Source: CAYZWU01 sp964482235 (GTDB taxonomy: Bacteria; Planctomycetota; B15-G4; CAYZWU01). Taken from it: 45,194 bases of DNA. A program made the translations under genes and the position numbers. The notes beneath the pieces were generated by a model. That model was not told the origin of the DNA. It ran no database searches and saw only the letters and a program-made list of their open reading frames with translations. Positions 34,201 through 42,276 of the stretch are shown here, piece by piece. Location of the stretch: positions 1 to 45,194 of the forward strand of contig CAYZWU010000044.1 in the NCBI GenBank assembly GCA_964482235.1, given 5' to 3'. Within the stretch, counting starts at the first letter, position 1. Every line of letters begins with the position of its first letter.

Positions 34201-34680
34201 GAGCACCTGCATCCAGATCGATCCGGGAAACTCGTGGGGACCGTACACGTTGTAGCACTCTTTGAGGCGGATGGCCCGCTGCTCGCCGAACTGGGCCTCG
34301 TGGCACCAGTCCGTCAGGCGCAGGATCTCTGCTGTGCACGCACCCTCCCCCGCCTCGTCGAAATCGAACGACACCTCGCAGCTGCTGCTTCCCATGATCG
34401 AGCAGCCCACGATGTAGAGCACGCCGAAACGATCGGGCGCGACTGCCACCCTCTGGCCGCCCGGCACCAGGCAGTCCATGAGGCCCGGTCCTCGGTCGGG
34501 AAAGAGAAAATCCTTGTCGAGAAAGTTGACCGGACCGGGCGCGGGAAGCTCCTCGCCCTTGAGGCCGAACATGCCGTCCATCGTGCCGGAAGCCGGTACG
34601 TCCGCCGTTGCGATCGACCGCAGCGTGAAATGCTCTTCGAGAGAAAGAGGCAGAAAGGATGAACTGTCGTGCTGTTTCAT
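31288..34680 (-). CDS. GH38 alpha-mannosidase, cytoplasmic
   Basis: 1130 aa. A non-catalytic N-terminal beta region (about 1-230) precedes the GH38 barrel. Zinc ligands His301 and Asp305? are visible in AGHSHLDAVWLW (the H-x-H-x-D-like entry of this family), and nucleophile Asp415 in WVPDTFGMHGN; GGMWIEPDGNMPCGEALVRQ is also characteristic. The C-terminal half carries the family's beta-sandwiches (ENSFYRIKLNDEGNIGEIFD, RRIEFETDIDVRYNESLIKV). It hydrolyses terminal alpha-mannosyl residues. No signal peptide, so substrate must be imported. The frame stays open upstream to 35121, inside isocitrate dehydrogenase, but homology begins at MKQHDSSSFL; the start has a weak ribosome site. It overlaps GH130 by 4 bp. 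Confidence 0.9.
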   Translation of the reverse strand: MKQHDSSSFLPLSLEEHFTLRSIATADVPASGTMDGMFGLKGEELPAPGPVNFLDKDFLFPDRGPGLMDCLVPGGQRVAVAPDRFGVLYIVGCSIMGSSSCEVSFDFDEAGEGACTAEILRLTDWCHEAQFGEQRAIRLKECYNVYGPHEFPGSIWMQVLFLPPGRNLTGLTFGSSPHMRIFAATLGREPADLPPSSLVRQLLVRLRERSEGAAAAAASYFLIEDIHRLTADSAIETKLNQLRQELLVAIPADDLFRRDDEKLTGLLDGFGRSLSELKKEALERLRAAEPRSDLSVTLAGHSHLDAVWLWPWNETVEKASRTFSRNLKRLDRYEEAVFVQSSPLFYAWMEERFPDIFEGIREKVRDGSWELLGGMWIEPDGNMPCGEALVRQRLFGQRFYLSRFGRKSEVAWVPDTFGMHGNHPQIIRKTGGKYFFTTKLMWNDTNVFPFQHFIWESPDGSRVLALQSAVGCGAMPALHRELEEPVRKHNVLLAPGRNAAVSCASPRLPDEVISEDSIPEVLCIYGEGDGGEGPSEAMVQRAETLSHLPGYRHGTVHSHFETIERKYGHRLPVWNDELFLECHRGTTTSQRRIKELNRRGEAALLSAEKWAALSRFLCRRPTRKSDLDQAWKRLLFNQFHDILPGTSLSQAYVDAELDFERLFQTCDEVRREALAALAARIDTLPGPEQCRAGKFSAGVALLIFNPLAWERHETMSMTWNYPGVCVRDRHGRELPSQVVPGGEGSRLLFRVEVPALGYTLVRLAGGPARAPAKSDLSIEGRVMENSFYRIKLNDEGNIGEIFDKALQRNLLGGDANHVRFFTNHPEQWSNWNIDPDFEKHELIPEGDAQVEIVERGPVAASFRVTRPAVGGGRLIQTIRLPAHERRIEFETDIDVRYNESLIKVVFPFDMDADFATTETAYGTYRRPTKPTSDFEKAKWEAWTQKWLDLSGPRDGVTLVNESTYGFDLKGGTIRLTLVKGGIMPDPETDVGRHRIRYALISHEGGFHDSHAWKRGYEFNFPLVGVLEEDHAGDYESEGSFGFLSGDGVCWEVIKEAEEGDALVLRFYEVEGIDRKDVAVTLPFRVKRAEEIDFLEIDVSAPVRSEGNRILLDVGRNEIKAVRVFPEEDDS

Positions 34681-34697
34681 GCGATTGACTTCACGGC

Positions 34698-36926
34698 TCA
34701 CATCGAATCGATGACGGCGTTGAATGTGGCGCTGGGCCGCATCGCCTTCGTCGCCTTGACCGGATCGGGCACGTAGTAACCGCCCAGGTCGACAGGATCG
34801 CCCTGCTCGGCGAGCAGCTCCTCGGCGATGACGGCTTCCTTCTCCTCGAGCGCGGCGGCCACCTTGGCGAAGCGGGCCTGCATCGCCCCATCCTTCTCCT
34901 GGGCCGCCAGGGCCTTGGCCCAGTAGAGGGCGAGGTAGAAGGTGCTTCCCCTGTTGTCGATCTCGTTCACCTTCCGGGACGGAAGCCTTCCGTTCTCCAG
35001 GTACTGGGCGATGGCCTGATCGAGCGTCTCGGCCAGGATTGTCGCTTTCTCGTTCTTCGTCCTCTCGGCGATCAGCTCGAGTGAGGGGACGAGGGCGCAG
35101 TACTCGCCCAGGGAATCCCATCTCAGGTGCCCCTCCTTGACGAACTGCTGCACGTGCTTGGGAGCGGAGCCGCCGGCGCCGGTTTCGAAGAGGCCGCCGC
35201 CGTTCATCAGGGGGACGATGGAGAGCATCCGCGCGCTGGTGCCCAGCTCGAGGATCGGGAAGAGGTCGGTGAGGTAGTCACGAAGGACGTTGCCTGTCAC
35301 GGCGATCGTGTTCTCCCCCCTGCGCACCCGCTCGAGAGTGAACGTCATCGCCTCGACGGGGGGCAGGATCCGGATATCGAGTCCGCTGGTGTCGTTCCCG
35401 GGAAGGTAGCGGTTCACCTTCTCGATGATCTGTCTGTCATGCCCCCTGGCCTCGTTCAGCCAGAAGACGGCGGGCGAACCCGACGCCCTGGCACGCGTGA
35501 CGGCGAGCTGGACCCAGTTCCGGATCGGCGCGTCCTTCGCCTGGCACATCCTGAAGATGTCGCCCGTCTGAACGCTCTGATCGAGAAGCGTCTCGCCCGA
35601 TTCGCCGGCGACACGGATCGTTCCGGCGGAAGGAGCCTCGAAGGTCTTGTCGTGGGAGCCGTACTCCTCGGCCTTCTGGGCCATGAGCCCGACATTGGAG
35701 ACGCTTCCCATGGTTGCGGGATCGAACTGGCCGTTCTTCTTGGCATCCTCGAGAATGACGCCGTACATCGTGGCGTAGCTGCGGTCCGGCACCATGGCGA
35801 CGCAGTCCTGCAGCTGGTCGTCCTTGTTCCACATCCTGCCGCCGTCGCGGACCACGTTGGGCATCGAGGCGTCGATGATGACGTTGTTGGGAACGTGCAG
35901 GTTGGTGATCCCCTTCCGCGAGTCCACCATGGCCAGGTCGGGACGGTTCTCATAGACGGCAGCGATGTCCCTCTCGACCTCCTCCCTCTTGTCGGCCGGG
36001 AGGCGCTCGAGCTTCTCGAGCACATCGGCGAGACCGTTGTTCACGTTGGCGCCGATCTCCCGCAGCAGGTCGGCATGCTTGTCGAGAGCCTCCTTGTAGA
36101 AGACGGTGACGCAGTGGCCGAACATGATGGGATCGGAAATCTTCATCATCGTGGCCTTGAGGTGCAGCGACAGCAGCACCCCGTCCTTCCCGGCCTCCTC
36201 GATCTGCTCGGCATAGAACTCGCGCAGCGAAGCGACATTCATCACGGCGGTGTCGACCACCTCGCCTTCCTGCAGCGCGAGGTCCTCCTTCAACACGGTC
36301 GCTGTGCCGCCTGTGGAAACGAACTCGATCTTCGCCACATCCGCATTCTTCATGGTGGTCGATTTCTCGCTGCCGAAGAAGTCGTTTCCCTTCATGTGGG
36401 CGACCCGCGACCTGGAACCGGAAGCGGGCCACTCCTTCATCATCTTGTGCGGATTCTTCAAGGCGAAGCTCTTCACGGAAGCGGCCGCCCTCCTGTCGGA
36501 GTTGCCTTCACGCAGAACGGGATTGACGGCGGAGCCGAGAACGACGGCGAACCGGGCCCGCAGCTCCTTCTCGGCATCGGTCTTCGGTTCCTCCGGATAA
36601 TCGGGGATGTCGTATCCCTTCTCCTGAAGCTCCTTGATCGCGGCCTGCAGCTGAGGTATCGATGCGCTGATGTTGGGAAGCTTGACGATGTTGGCCTCGG
36701 GGATCTTGGCCAGCCCGCCCAGTTCCGAGAGGGCGTCGGGGATCACCTGATCCTCGCTGAGCTTGTCCGGAAAATTGGCGATGATCCGTCCCGCCAGCGA
36801 GATGTCGCTGATTTCGAAAGCGACACCCGAGTCCCGCGTGTAGGCCTCGATGATGGGGATGAACGAGAAGGTGGCCAGCGCCGGAGCTTCATCGGTCTTT
36901 GTCCAGTTAATTTTTGATGTCGTCAA
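34698..36926 (-). CDS. icd: Monomeric NADP-dependent isocitrate dehydrogenase
   Basis: 742 aa, the length of the single-chain IDH family, about twice that of the usual dimeric enzyme and unrelated in length. Recognisable blocks are KINWTKTDEAPALATFSFIP, LPNISASIPQLQAAIKELQ, GSAVNPVLREGNSDRRAA, FGHCVTVFYKEA and LDIRILPPVEAMTFTLERVR. It oxidises isocitrate to 2-oxoglutarate with NADP+ in the citric acid cycle. It starts with TTG at 36926; AGGAG sits 6 nt upstream and no ATG is available near the family's N-terminus. Only 17 nt separate its stop from the GH38 gene, so the mannoside genes may be cotranscribed with this housekeeping gene, which is unusual. No promoter was recognised upstream. Confidence 0.95.
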   Translation of the reverse strand: MTTSKINWTKTDEAPALATFSFIPIIEAYTRDSGVAFEISDISLAGRIIANFPDKLSEDQVIPDALSELGGLAKIPEANIVKLPNISASIPQLQAAIKELQEKGYDIPDYPEEPKTDAEKELRARFAVVLGSAVNPVLREGNSDRRAAASVKSFALKNPHKMMKEWPASGSRSRVAHMKGNDFFGSEKSTTMKNADVAKIEFVSTGGTATVLKEDLALQEGEVVDTAVMNVASLREFYAEQIEEAGKDGVLLSLHLKATMMKISDPIMFGHCVTVFYKEALDKHADLLREIGANVNNGLADVLEKLERLPADKREEVERDIAAVYENRPDLAMVDSRKGITNLHVPNNVIIDASMPNVVRDGGRMWNKDDQLQDCVAMVPDRSYATMYGVILEDAKKNGQFDPATMGSVSNVGLMAQKAEEYGSHDKTFEAPSAGTIRVAGESGETLLDQSVQTGDIFRMCQAKDAPIRNWVQLAVTRARASGSPAVFWLNEARGHDRQIIEKVNRYLPGNDTSGLDIRILPPVEAMTFTLERVRRGENTIAVTGNVLRDYLTDLFPILELGTSARMLSIVPLMNGGGLFETGAGGSAPKHVQQFVKEGHLRWDSLGEYCALVPSLELIAERTKNEKATILAETLDQAIAQYLENGRLPSRKVNEIDNRGSTFYLALYWAKALAAQEKDGAMQARFAKVAAALEEKEAVIAEELLAEQGDPVDLGGYYVPDPVKATKAMRPSATFNAVIDSM

Positions 36927-37290
36927 CTTCTTCTCCTGCCATTCATTAATGAAAGGGAAACGTGCCAGCTATGGCCTGCACGGTCTCCGGGAACCGGTCA
37001 TCCAGCCCTCTCGACAACGCGTCGATTCCGTCCTGCAGATCCAACCAGCAGGGCCAAAACGCCAAAGATCGTATCCAGGAAGCTCGACAGCTGCGAGGGA
37101 GCATTGCCTCTTATATCAAAAAAATCTGAGCTGTACCGGATACAATCAGTCGGAGCGAGCCAACCATTTGTTTCGATCCCGGCATTTTAACAGGCAGGAA
37201 GGTCTCGTTGAAGCTTATCTTGTCAGGCCGCTGATAAAGTGATTCGAGTCCGAGAACTCCTCTTTTCCGCCGACTGAAGGCGCCAAACCG
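36927..37290. other. 364-nt gap with no gene recognised
   Basis: Contains the icd ribosome site and presumably its promoter. I found no acceptable -35/-10 pair, sigma-54 site or terminator. A short A-run (about 37117-37123) and several stops in each frame argue against a gene. An open frame on the plus strand (36850-37242) overlaps the icd start and has no ribosome site. Confidence 0.5.
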
Positions 37291-37944
37291 TCACGGCGAG
37301 AGAAGCGAGGCTTCGGCATCTCCCGGAAATCGGCCGTAGTTGTCGGCACCGATCGGTCTCAGGGGGATGCTGCTGGGTGTGTAGTTATCGCCTTTTCCGC
37401 CTTCCGAGGCACGGGAGAGAAGCTTCCACGCCTCGGTCCGGTTTTCCTCGATGCCGTGGCGGCCGAGGTACATGATGCCCAGGCAGCTTCTTGCTTGAGA
37501 AGATCCCTGCTCAGCCGCCCTGCTGAGCCATTGGAATGCATGGCGATGATCCTTCTGCGCCTCCGGTCCGAAGAGGTAGATCATGCCCAGATTGACCTGC
37601 GCCTCCACATTGCCCTGCTCGGCGGCACGCTGGTACCAGGTCTTGGCCTCGCCGTAGCTCTGGTCGACACCGAATCCGTTTCTGTAGAAGTCGCCGAGGA
37701 GGCAGTGTGCGACAGGATCACCATCGATGGATCTGGCAAGGGTTTCGGAGAAAATCGTCTCAGCTTCCCGGGAAATCCGGCCCGGATCGAGAAGAGGGTC
37801 TTGTCCGGGATCCCTCGCCTCCTGTCGCGGGGATCCGTATTCTTCCATCGACGATCCGTCGTTGGTCACCGTCTCACTTGCTGTACCTTGACTGCAGGCC
37901 GGAAGAAGAGCGCAGCATAGACATAACGCAACCATGAACTTCAT
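37291..37944 (-). CDS. Sel1-repeat lipoprotein
   Basis: 217 aa. Signal sequence with lipobox LPAC (Cys about 17), then a linker rich in Ser, Asp, Pro and Gly (20-60). Three Sel1-type repeats follow (HCLLGDFYRNGFGVDQSYGE with AKTWYQRAAEQGN, QVNLGMIYLFG through FQWLSRAAEQGS, and RSCLGIMYLGRHGI through WKLLSRASEGG). Sel1 repeats are alpha-solenoids that bind other proteins. A 40-residue tail with no recognisable fold ends the protein. It sits alone between icd and the oxidoreductase gene, with a long leader if the promoter candidate at 38052 is used. Role unknown; envelope protein-protein interaction is likely. Confidence 0.85.
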   Translation of the reverse strand: MKFMVALCLCCALLPACSQGTASETVTNDGSSMEEYGSPRQEARDPGQDPLLDPGRISREAETIFSETLARSIDGDPVAHCLLGDFYRNGFGVDQSYGEAKTWYQRAAEQGNVEAQVNLGMIYLFGPEAQKDHRHAFQWLSRAAEQGSSQARSCLGIMYLGRHGIEENRTEAWKLLSRASEGGKGDNYTPSSIPLRPIGADNYGRFPGDAEASLLSP

Positions 37945-38250
37945 TACATCTTTCCCATCCGAGATGTTTCGAATTGGTCAGGTGTTTTCTTCTCAGTGCC
38001 CTAATGGACAACGAGCCATGATTTTACCATCCAATCTCGGAGATATCATCAATTATATCCGGCATATCAGCCGGATTGGCGCCATCGAGCCCGGGCGGAC
38101 CCGGAGCCGGGATCGCAACAACACGATAACGTTCAGTGTAACAGGCTTATATCCAAATGGTTACCGATACCGACCGAGCTGGATATCGAGAAGTCAAGCG
38201 ATACCCGGCCAGGCTGGCAACGGGATTGGACAAGGAGCTTGACGCTCGAA
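37945..38250. promoter_or_regulatory. 306-nt AT-richer gap with a possible promoter and small palindrome
   Basis: On the minus strand TATAAT (38052-38057) is a perfect -10, about 100 nt before the Sel1 gene, but the -35 (GCCAAT at 17 nt) is poor. ATCCGGC-N6-GCCGGAT (38057-38076) falls in its spacer and might be a repressor site. No gene is supported here. Confidence 0.3.
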
Positions 38251-39609
38251 TCAGAAAGCCCAGCCTTTCCGGTAGGTCCGGCGGATCAGCGAATGGCCCA
38301 GCTTGCTGTTGGTCACCCTGCATCGCGGGCCGTCCCACAGGATCTGGTGGCCGGCATACATGGCCACGTTTCCGAGGAGCAGCGTCTCGGTCAAGGGACC
38401 GGCGTAAGCGAAGTTGGACAGGGCCGGCGGACCGCCCTTGCAGGCATCGATCCACTCCTGGTGGTGGCCGGGCGAATGAGGCAGCTTCTGTTCGGGCAGC
38501 TCGACCCCCTCGAACTTCTCCTGGGGAAGCAGCTTCCACTCGACTCCGTAATCATTTGGAGAATAAAGTAGTCCCTCGTCGCCGATCAGGACGGAGCCGG
38601 AGCCCGACAGCTCCTCCCCGTGAAGGAACGACTTCAGCTTCTCGATGATCCAGGCCGGCTTCTGGTCCGAACCGTCGTACCAGGTCCAGCGGAGAGGCGG
38701 CATCTCGCCCCTGGCCGGGAAGTTCAGCGTGATGACGCTCCAGGTCGGGAAGCTGTCCTTGCTGAAAGGCGAGTTCTCGGCCTGGGCGCTGACGGGATAT
38801 CCGAGGTCGAGTGCCATGAAAGCCATGTTCGCCGTGTGGCAGCCCATGTCGCCCAGGGCGCCGGTGCCGAAATCCCACCAGCCGCGCCATTTGAAAGGAT
38901 GATAGGCCGGGTTGAAGGGCCTCTCCGGAGCGGTGCCGAGGAAAAGATCCCACTTCAAGGACTCGGGGACGGGCGGTGATTCCGCCGGGCGCGCCATGCC
39001 CTGGGGCCAGACCGGCCTGTTCGTCCAGATATGGGCGGCATGCACCTTCCCGATGATTCCGGAACGGATCACCTCGACGGCACGCCGAAGCCCGTCGCTC
39101 GATGTCCCCTGGTTGCCCATCTGTGTGGCCACGCCGTATCTCCTCGCCATCTCGGTGAGCATCCGCGCCTCGTGAACATCGTGGGTCAGCGGCTTCTCGC
39201 AGTAGACATGCTTCCCCAGCTGCATGGCGATCATGGCCGGAAGAGCATGCATGTGATCGGGCGTGCTGATGGCCACGGCGTCGATTTCCTTGTGCATCTT
39301 GTCGAACATTTCCCTGAAGTCATGAAACTTCCGGGCATCGGGGAACTTGTTGAATGTTCCTGCCGCCCTCTCGTCGTCCACGTCGCAGAGGGCCACGATG
39401 TTCTCATGGCTCAGATGGTGAACATTGGCTCCCCCCCGGCCTCCCACGCCGATGCAGGCGATGTTCAGCTTTTCGTTGGGCGACCTCACGCGGCTGAAGA
39501 ACGGAAAGTAGGCGCTTCTCGCTGTCTCGTTGCCCGTAATGAAGAGCCCGGCCCCGGCAAGGGCGGTGGTTCTCAGAAAGTTACGGCGTGTAGTTTCCTT
39601 CTGGCTCAT
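38251..39609 (-). CDS. Gfo/Idh/MocA family oxidoreductase with Tat signal
   Basis: 452 aa. Twin-arginine signal at the start (TTRRNFLRTTALAGAGLF). NAD(P)-binding Rossmann fold from about 40 (LNIACIGVGGRGGANV), the family motif EKP in YCEKPLTHDVHEA, and a C-terminal beta-sheet domain (YHPFKWRGWWDFGTGALGDM, CHTANMAFMALDLG). It acts on sugars or inositols outside the cytoplasm, probably with tightly bound NAD(H), as in the many planctomycete and verrucomicrobial members. Exported relatives include alpha-N-acetylgalactosaminidase-type GH109 enzymes, which is an alternative. ATG 39609 has a weak GAGAT-type ribosome site. Monocistronic; the next gene upstream (39810-40118) reads the same way across 200 nt. 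Confidence 0.9.
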   Translation of the reverse strand: MSQKETTRRNFLRTTALAGAGLFITGNETARSAYFPFFSRVRSPNEKLNIACIGVGGRGGANVHHLSHENIVALCDVDDERAAGTFNKFPDARKFHDFREMFDKMHKEIDAVAISTPDHMHALPAMIAMQLGKHVYCEKPLTHDVHEARMLTEMARRYGVATQMGNQGTSSDGLRRAVEVIRSGIIGKVHAAHIWTNRPVWPQGMARPAESPPVPESLKWDLFLGTAPERPFNPAYHPFKWRGWWDFGTGALGDMGCHTANMAFMALDLGYPVSAQAENSPFSKDSFPTWSVITLNFPARGEMPPLRWTWYDGSDQKPAWIIEKLKSFLHGEELSGSGSVLIGDEGLLYSPNDYGVEWKLLPQEKFEGVELPEQKLPHSPGHHQEWIDACKGGPPALSNFAYAGPLTETLLLGNVAMYAGHQILWDGPRCRVTNSKLGHSLIRRTYRKGWAF

Positions 39610-39809
39610 CTCGATCTCCTGTTCAGGGAAGCTGTTGAGAAAGACAAGAATTTCCGGCCGATTCTCTCAAATTATTTTTCCGCCGTCCACCGGCAGACCG
39701 ATCAAAATGCACCCGGTTTCCAATCTCCTCTCGCGCCGGGAGCTGAGGGCAGTTCGTGAGCGGCTCGCAAGAACGACGGGCCAGAAAACAGCCGCCCGTG
39801 GTTCCGCCG

Positions 39810-40118
39810 TCAAAGGAGGTAGAGAAAGAGGACAAGTCCGGCAACGACAAGAACCCCCAGGATGACGGCCATCACCGCCATCTGCTTCTTGCTGCCTGCG
39901 GCCCCGAATCCGGATCCCAGCGCGGCGTCGAACAGCTGCTCGATGGGGACCGTTTTTCCGCGGCGGTCCTTCAATGTCAAACGGTTCGACATGGCGTATT
40001 GGGAAATCTCCTCGCGGGCCTTCTTCCGGCCCGCAGCCATACCGGCGCCGATACCTGACGAGAAACCGGCACCGAAGCCGCACGACATACCCACAACAAA
40101 TCCGGAGCCGCCTTCCAT
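39810..40118 (-). CDS. Small glycine-rich membrane protein of unknown function
   Basis: 102 aa. The first 30 residues are Gly/Ala/Ser-rich (VVGMSCGFGAGFSSGIGAGM), resembling a glycine-zipper segment. The middle is charged and polar (KKAREEISQYAMSNRLTLKD, RRGKTVPIEQLFDAALGSG). The C-terminus is a clear transmembrane helix (MAVMAVILGVLVVAGLVLFL). AAGGAG lies 6 nt upstream of ATG 40118. The permease gene stops 29 nt upstream on the same strand, so it is probably the last gene of the GntR-ABC operon. The glycine pattern suggests self-association in the membrane; nothing else is known. Confidence 0.7.
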   Translation of the reverse strand: MEGGSGFVVGMSCGFGAGFSSGIGAGMAAGRKKAREEISQYAMSNRLTLKDRRGKTVPIEQLFDAALGSGFGAAGSKKQMAVMAVILGVLVVAGLVLFLYLL

Positions 40119-40147
40119 GGCATTCTCCTTTCAACAGAGGTGTGGTT

Positions 40148-41569
40148 TCAATTCGAACGAGTCTGTTCCGAAGGTCTGGGGGTGCGCAGGTGGACAAGCG
40201 GTGGAATTCCGCCCGCCGCGGCGACGGCGATCAGTATTCCGGTCTCCAGTTCCATCGGCGCCCGGGCCATGAGACAGCCGAAATGCACGATGAACACTGC
40301 GATGACGGCAGCCAGGCTGACGATCCCGCGGAAGGTGTCCCCCTTCGCGGCGCAGGTCAATCCTCCGGCCAGGCAGGGGATCAGGGCGATCATGGGAAAG
40401 AAGAACTTGCCGGCCGGGTCGCCCTCCGTGTCGGCGAAGTAGAGCTCTCCCGTTTTCAGCCAGGTGTTGGCCAGGTTCACGCCGAGAACGAACAGCCAGG
40501 CTCCCGTTCCCGTGACCAGCCCGTGAAGATAGATCCCGCGCGTCACGGCCTCGCGCCGTACGGGAAGGTTGGCCCATACCAAGCAGAAATCGCCCGGCTT
40601 GTGATAGCTCGACAGGGAGGAGAGGCCCATGGCGATGACGGAGCTGCCCATCGGTCTCAGGATCACGAAGGACAGGATGAATCCGAAGACCAGAGAGCTC
40701 AGCATGTAGAATCCGAATCTGGGAAGCGCCACGACCTGGTTCAAGATCAGACAGACGATCTCGAGGGCGATCAGCAGGGCGGCTGCGGGGAGCGGTCCGA
40801 GCCACAGGTCGCGGCGCAGCTGCCTCTCCGGCGAAAGGCACGGTCGCCTCCGGATCACCGGAACCGCAGATGAATTCATCCGAGACCCCGAGAAGAGAGG
40901 CTCTTTCCCGGCCGTCAACAGCGTGATCAGCGAGAGCACCAGGCTGGTGCCGGCCAGGGGACCGGGAGACGACAGAAACCCGAGCTCCAGGGCGATCCAG
41001 CAGAGCACACCCAGCAGGATAGGCCTCGTGACGTAGTAGGCCGTGGCCCTTGCCGGCGCCACCCAGGACAGAATGAATGGAAAGATCAGGAAGCAGCCCC
41101 ACACCGTCTCTCCGGCATAAGCCAGGCGAAAGTCCTCCCCCTCGGCCCCGAGGCCTGGAAAGGGTATGGCGGCCGGCACCCGCTCTCCCAGCAGCAGAAC
41201 GGCTCCCCGAGCCGTGACGATGAAGGTCACGATCACGGCCGCTTCGGCCAGATTCCGCGCGCCGGGACCGACGGGCAAGGCGGGGAAAGCGCGGATGGAG
41301 AAAGGCTCCGCTTTTCGGCCCGCCACGATCGGACCGGCCAGGAGAATGCCCGAAAGCATCGACAGGACAATCAGCCAGATGAAGAGGATCCCCGTGGCGT
41401 CGACACCCTCGATCGCATGGCCGAGAAAGCCGTCAGCGTCGTCGGGATCGCAGAGACCGGGCCAGAAGAACAGGCTCGCCGCTGCGGTGAAGATCAGCAC
41501 CAGAAGGGTGAACGGCTCCCTTGTCACGCGAACCAGCTGGATGCGGTAATGGGTCAGAAAGCCGCTCAT
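40148..41569 (-). CDS. ABC transporter membrane protein (partner of the adjacent ATPase)
   Basis: 473 aa, mostly hydrophobic, with about 12 predicted membrane spans (for example LLVLIFTAAASLFFWPG, GILFIWLIVLSMLSGILLAG, LLGVLCWIALELGFLSSPG). The N-terminus (FLTHYRIQLVRVTREPFTLL) is like that of ABC-2/YtrC-type permeases. No enzymatic motif. Its ATG shares one base with the ATPase stop (TGATG), so translation is coupled. It belongs to a GntR-ATPase-permease unit like ytrABC and its relatives, which respond to cell-envelope stress or antibiotics. The substrate and direction of transport cannot be deduced. I do not recognise a closer family. Confidence 0.75.
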   Translation of the reverse strand: MSGFLTHYRIQLVRVTREPFTLLVLIFTAAASLFFWPGLCDPDDADGFLGHAIEGVDATGILFIWLIVLSMLSGILLAGPIVAGRKAEPFSIRAFPALPVGPGARNLAEAAVIVTFIVTARGAVLLLGERVPAAIPFPGLGAEGEDFRLAYAGETVWGCFLIFPFILSWVAPARATAYYVTRPILLGVLCWIALELGFLSSPGPLAGTSLVLSLITLLTAGKEPLFSGSRMNSSAVPVIRRRPCLSPERQLRRDLWLGPLPAAALLIALEIVCLILNQVVALPRFGFYMLSSLVFGFILSFVILRPMGSSVIAMGLSSLSSYHKPGDFCLVWANLPVRREAVTRGIYLHGLVTGTGAWLFVLGVNLANTWLKTGELYFADTEGDPAGKFFFPMIALIPCLAGGLTCAAKGDTFRGIVSLAAVIAVFIVHFGCLMARAPMELETGILIAVAAAGGIPPLVHLRTPRPSEQTRSN

Positions 41570-42276
41570 CAGGCCGCCCCCCAGGCCAGAAGCGCCTCCT
41601 CGAGGGTCTGCTCCTCTCCGACCAGATCGTCCGTCAGCCCCTGGCAGACAACGGATCCCTTCTGCAGGACGAGCAGACGATCTGCAATCCGCTCCACGTC
41701 GAGAAGCAGATGCGAGCTGATGACCACGCTCCTCTCCGGGTCGCGGACAACATCGAGCACGCTCTCCAGCAAGGCGCGGCGGCCGGCCAGGTCGAGCCCT
41801 GCGGCAGGCTCATCGAGAAGCAGGACGCGTGGCCGGAAAGCCATGGCCGTGATCAGTCGGATGCGCGTGCCCTGCCCCTTGGAAAGCCGGTGGACCTTCT
41901 GCCGCGGATCGAGCTGGAATCGATCGAGGAGCTCCATGGCGAGAGCATTGTCCCAGGTCGGGTAGTATCCGGAAAGCAGGCGCAGAAGGGCATGGATCCG
42001 CATGGCGAAAACCGGCATGTCGTCGCTCATGAAGCCGAGAAATGAGCGGACCTCCACGGGTGAAGTCCAGGGATCGCGGTCGAAAACGGAGATCCTGCCC
42101 TCCCCCACAGGCCTGAGGCCGGCCAGAGCCTCGAGAAGCGTGGTCTTGCCGGCGCCGTTGGGCCCCACGAGGCCGACGACCTCGCCCGGGGCGATCCCCC
42201 ACTCCGGAATATCCAGAAGGAATGAACCGCGCCGGATGCGCAGATCGATCACGTCGACGAGGTTATTGATTCCCAT
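41569..42276 (-). CDS. ABC transporter ATPase (YtrB-like)
   Basis: 235 aa from ATG 42276. Walker A GPNGAGKTT (38-46), Walker B VLLLDEPAAGLD and H-loop SSHLL are intact. The signature motif reads LSKGQGTRIRL rather than LSGGQ, a frequent variant in YtrB/BcrA-like ATPases. It should drive the permease encoded next. The frame extends back to 42426 but this would run over the repressor gene, whereas the chosen start overlaps the repressor stop by 14 nt and is preceded by AAGGA. The arrangement implies translational coupling in the order repressor, ATPase, permease. Confidence 0.92.
   Translation of the reverse strand: MGINNLVDVIDLRIRRGSFLLDIPEWGIAPGEVVGLVGPNGAGKTTLLEALAGLRPVGEGRISVFDRDPWTSPVEVRSFLGFMSDDMPVFAMRIHALLRLLSGYYPTWDNALAMELLDRFQLDPRQKVHRLSKGQGTRIRLITAMAFRPRVLLLDEPAAGLDLAGRRALLESVLDVVRDPERSVVISSHLLLDVERIADRLLVLQKGSVVCQGLTDDLVGEEQTLEEALLAWGAA

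Noticed and set aside
34681..35121. Upstream extension of the GH38 frame (147 codons)
   Set aside because: Lies inside the icd gene and has Arg/Gly-rich shadow composition; GH38 similarity starts at 34680.
36850..37242. 130-aa plus-strand frame in the gap upstream of icd
   Set aside because: Overlaps the icd start, no ribosome site, low-complexity and unlike any family.
37934..38242. 102-aa plus-strand frame in the gap upstream of the Sel1 gene
   Set aside because: Begins on the antisense of the Sel1 start codon, no ribosome site, runs through the promoter candidate.
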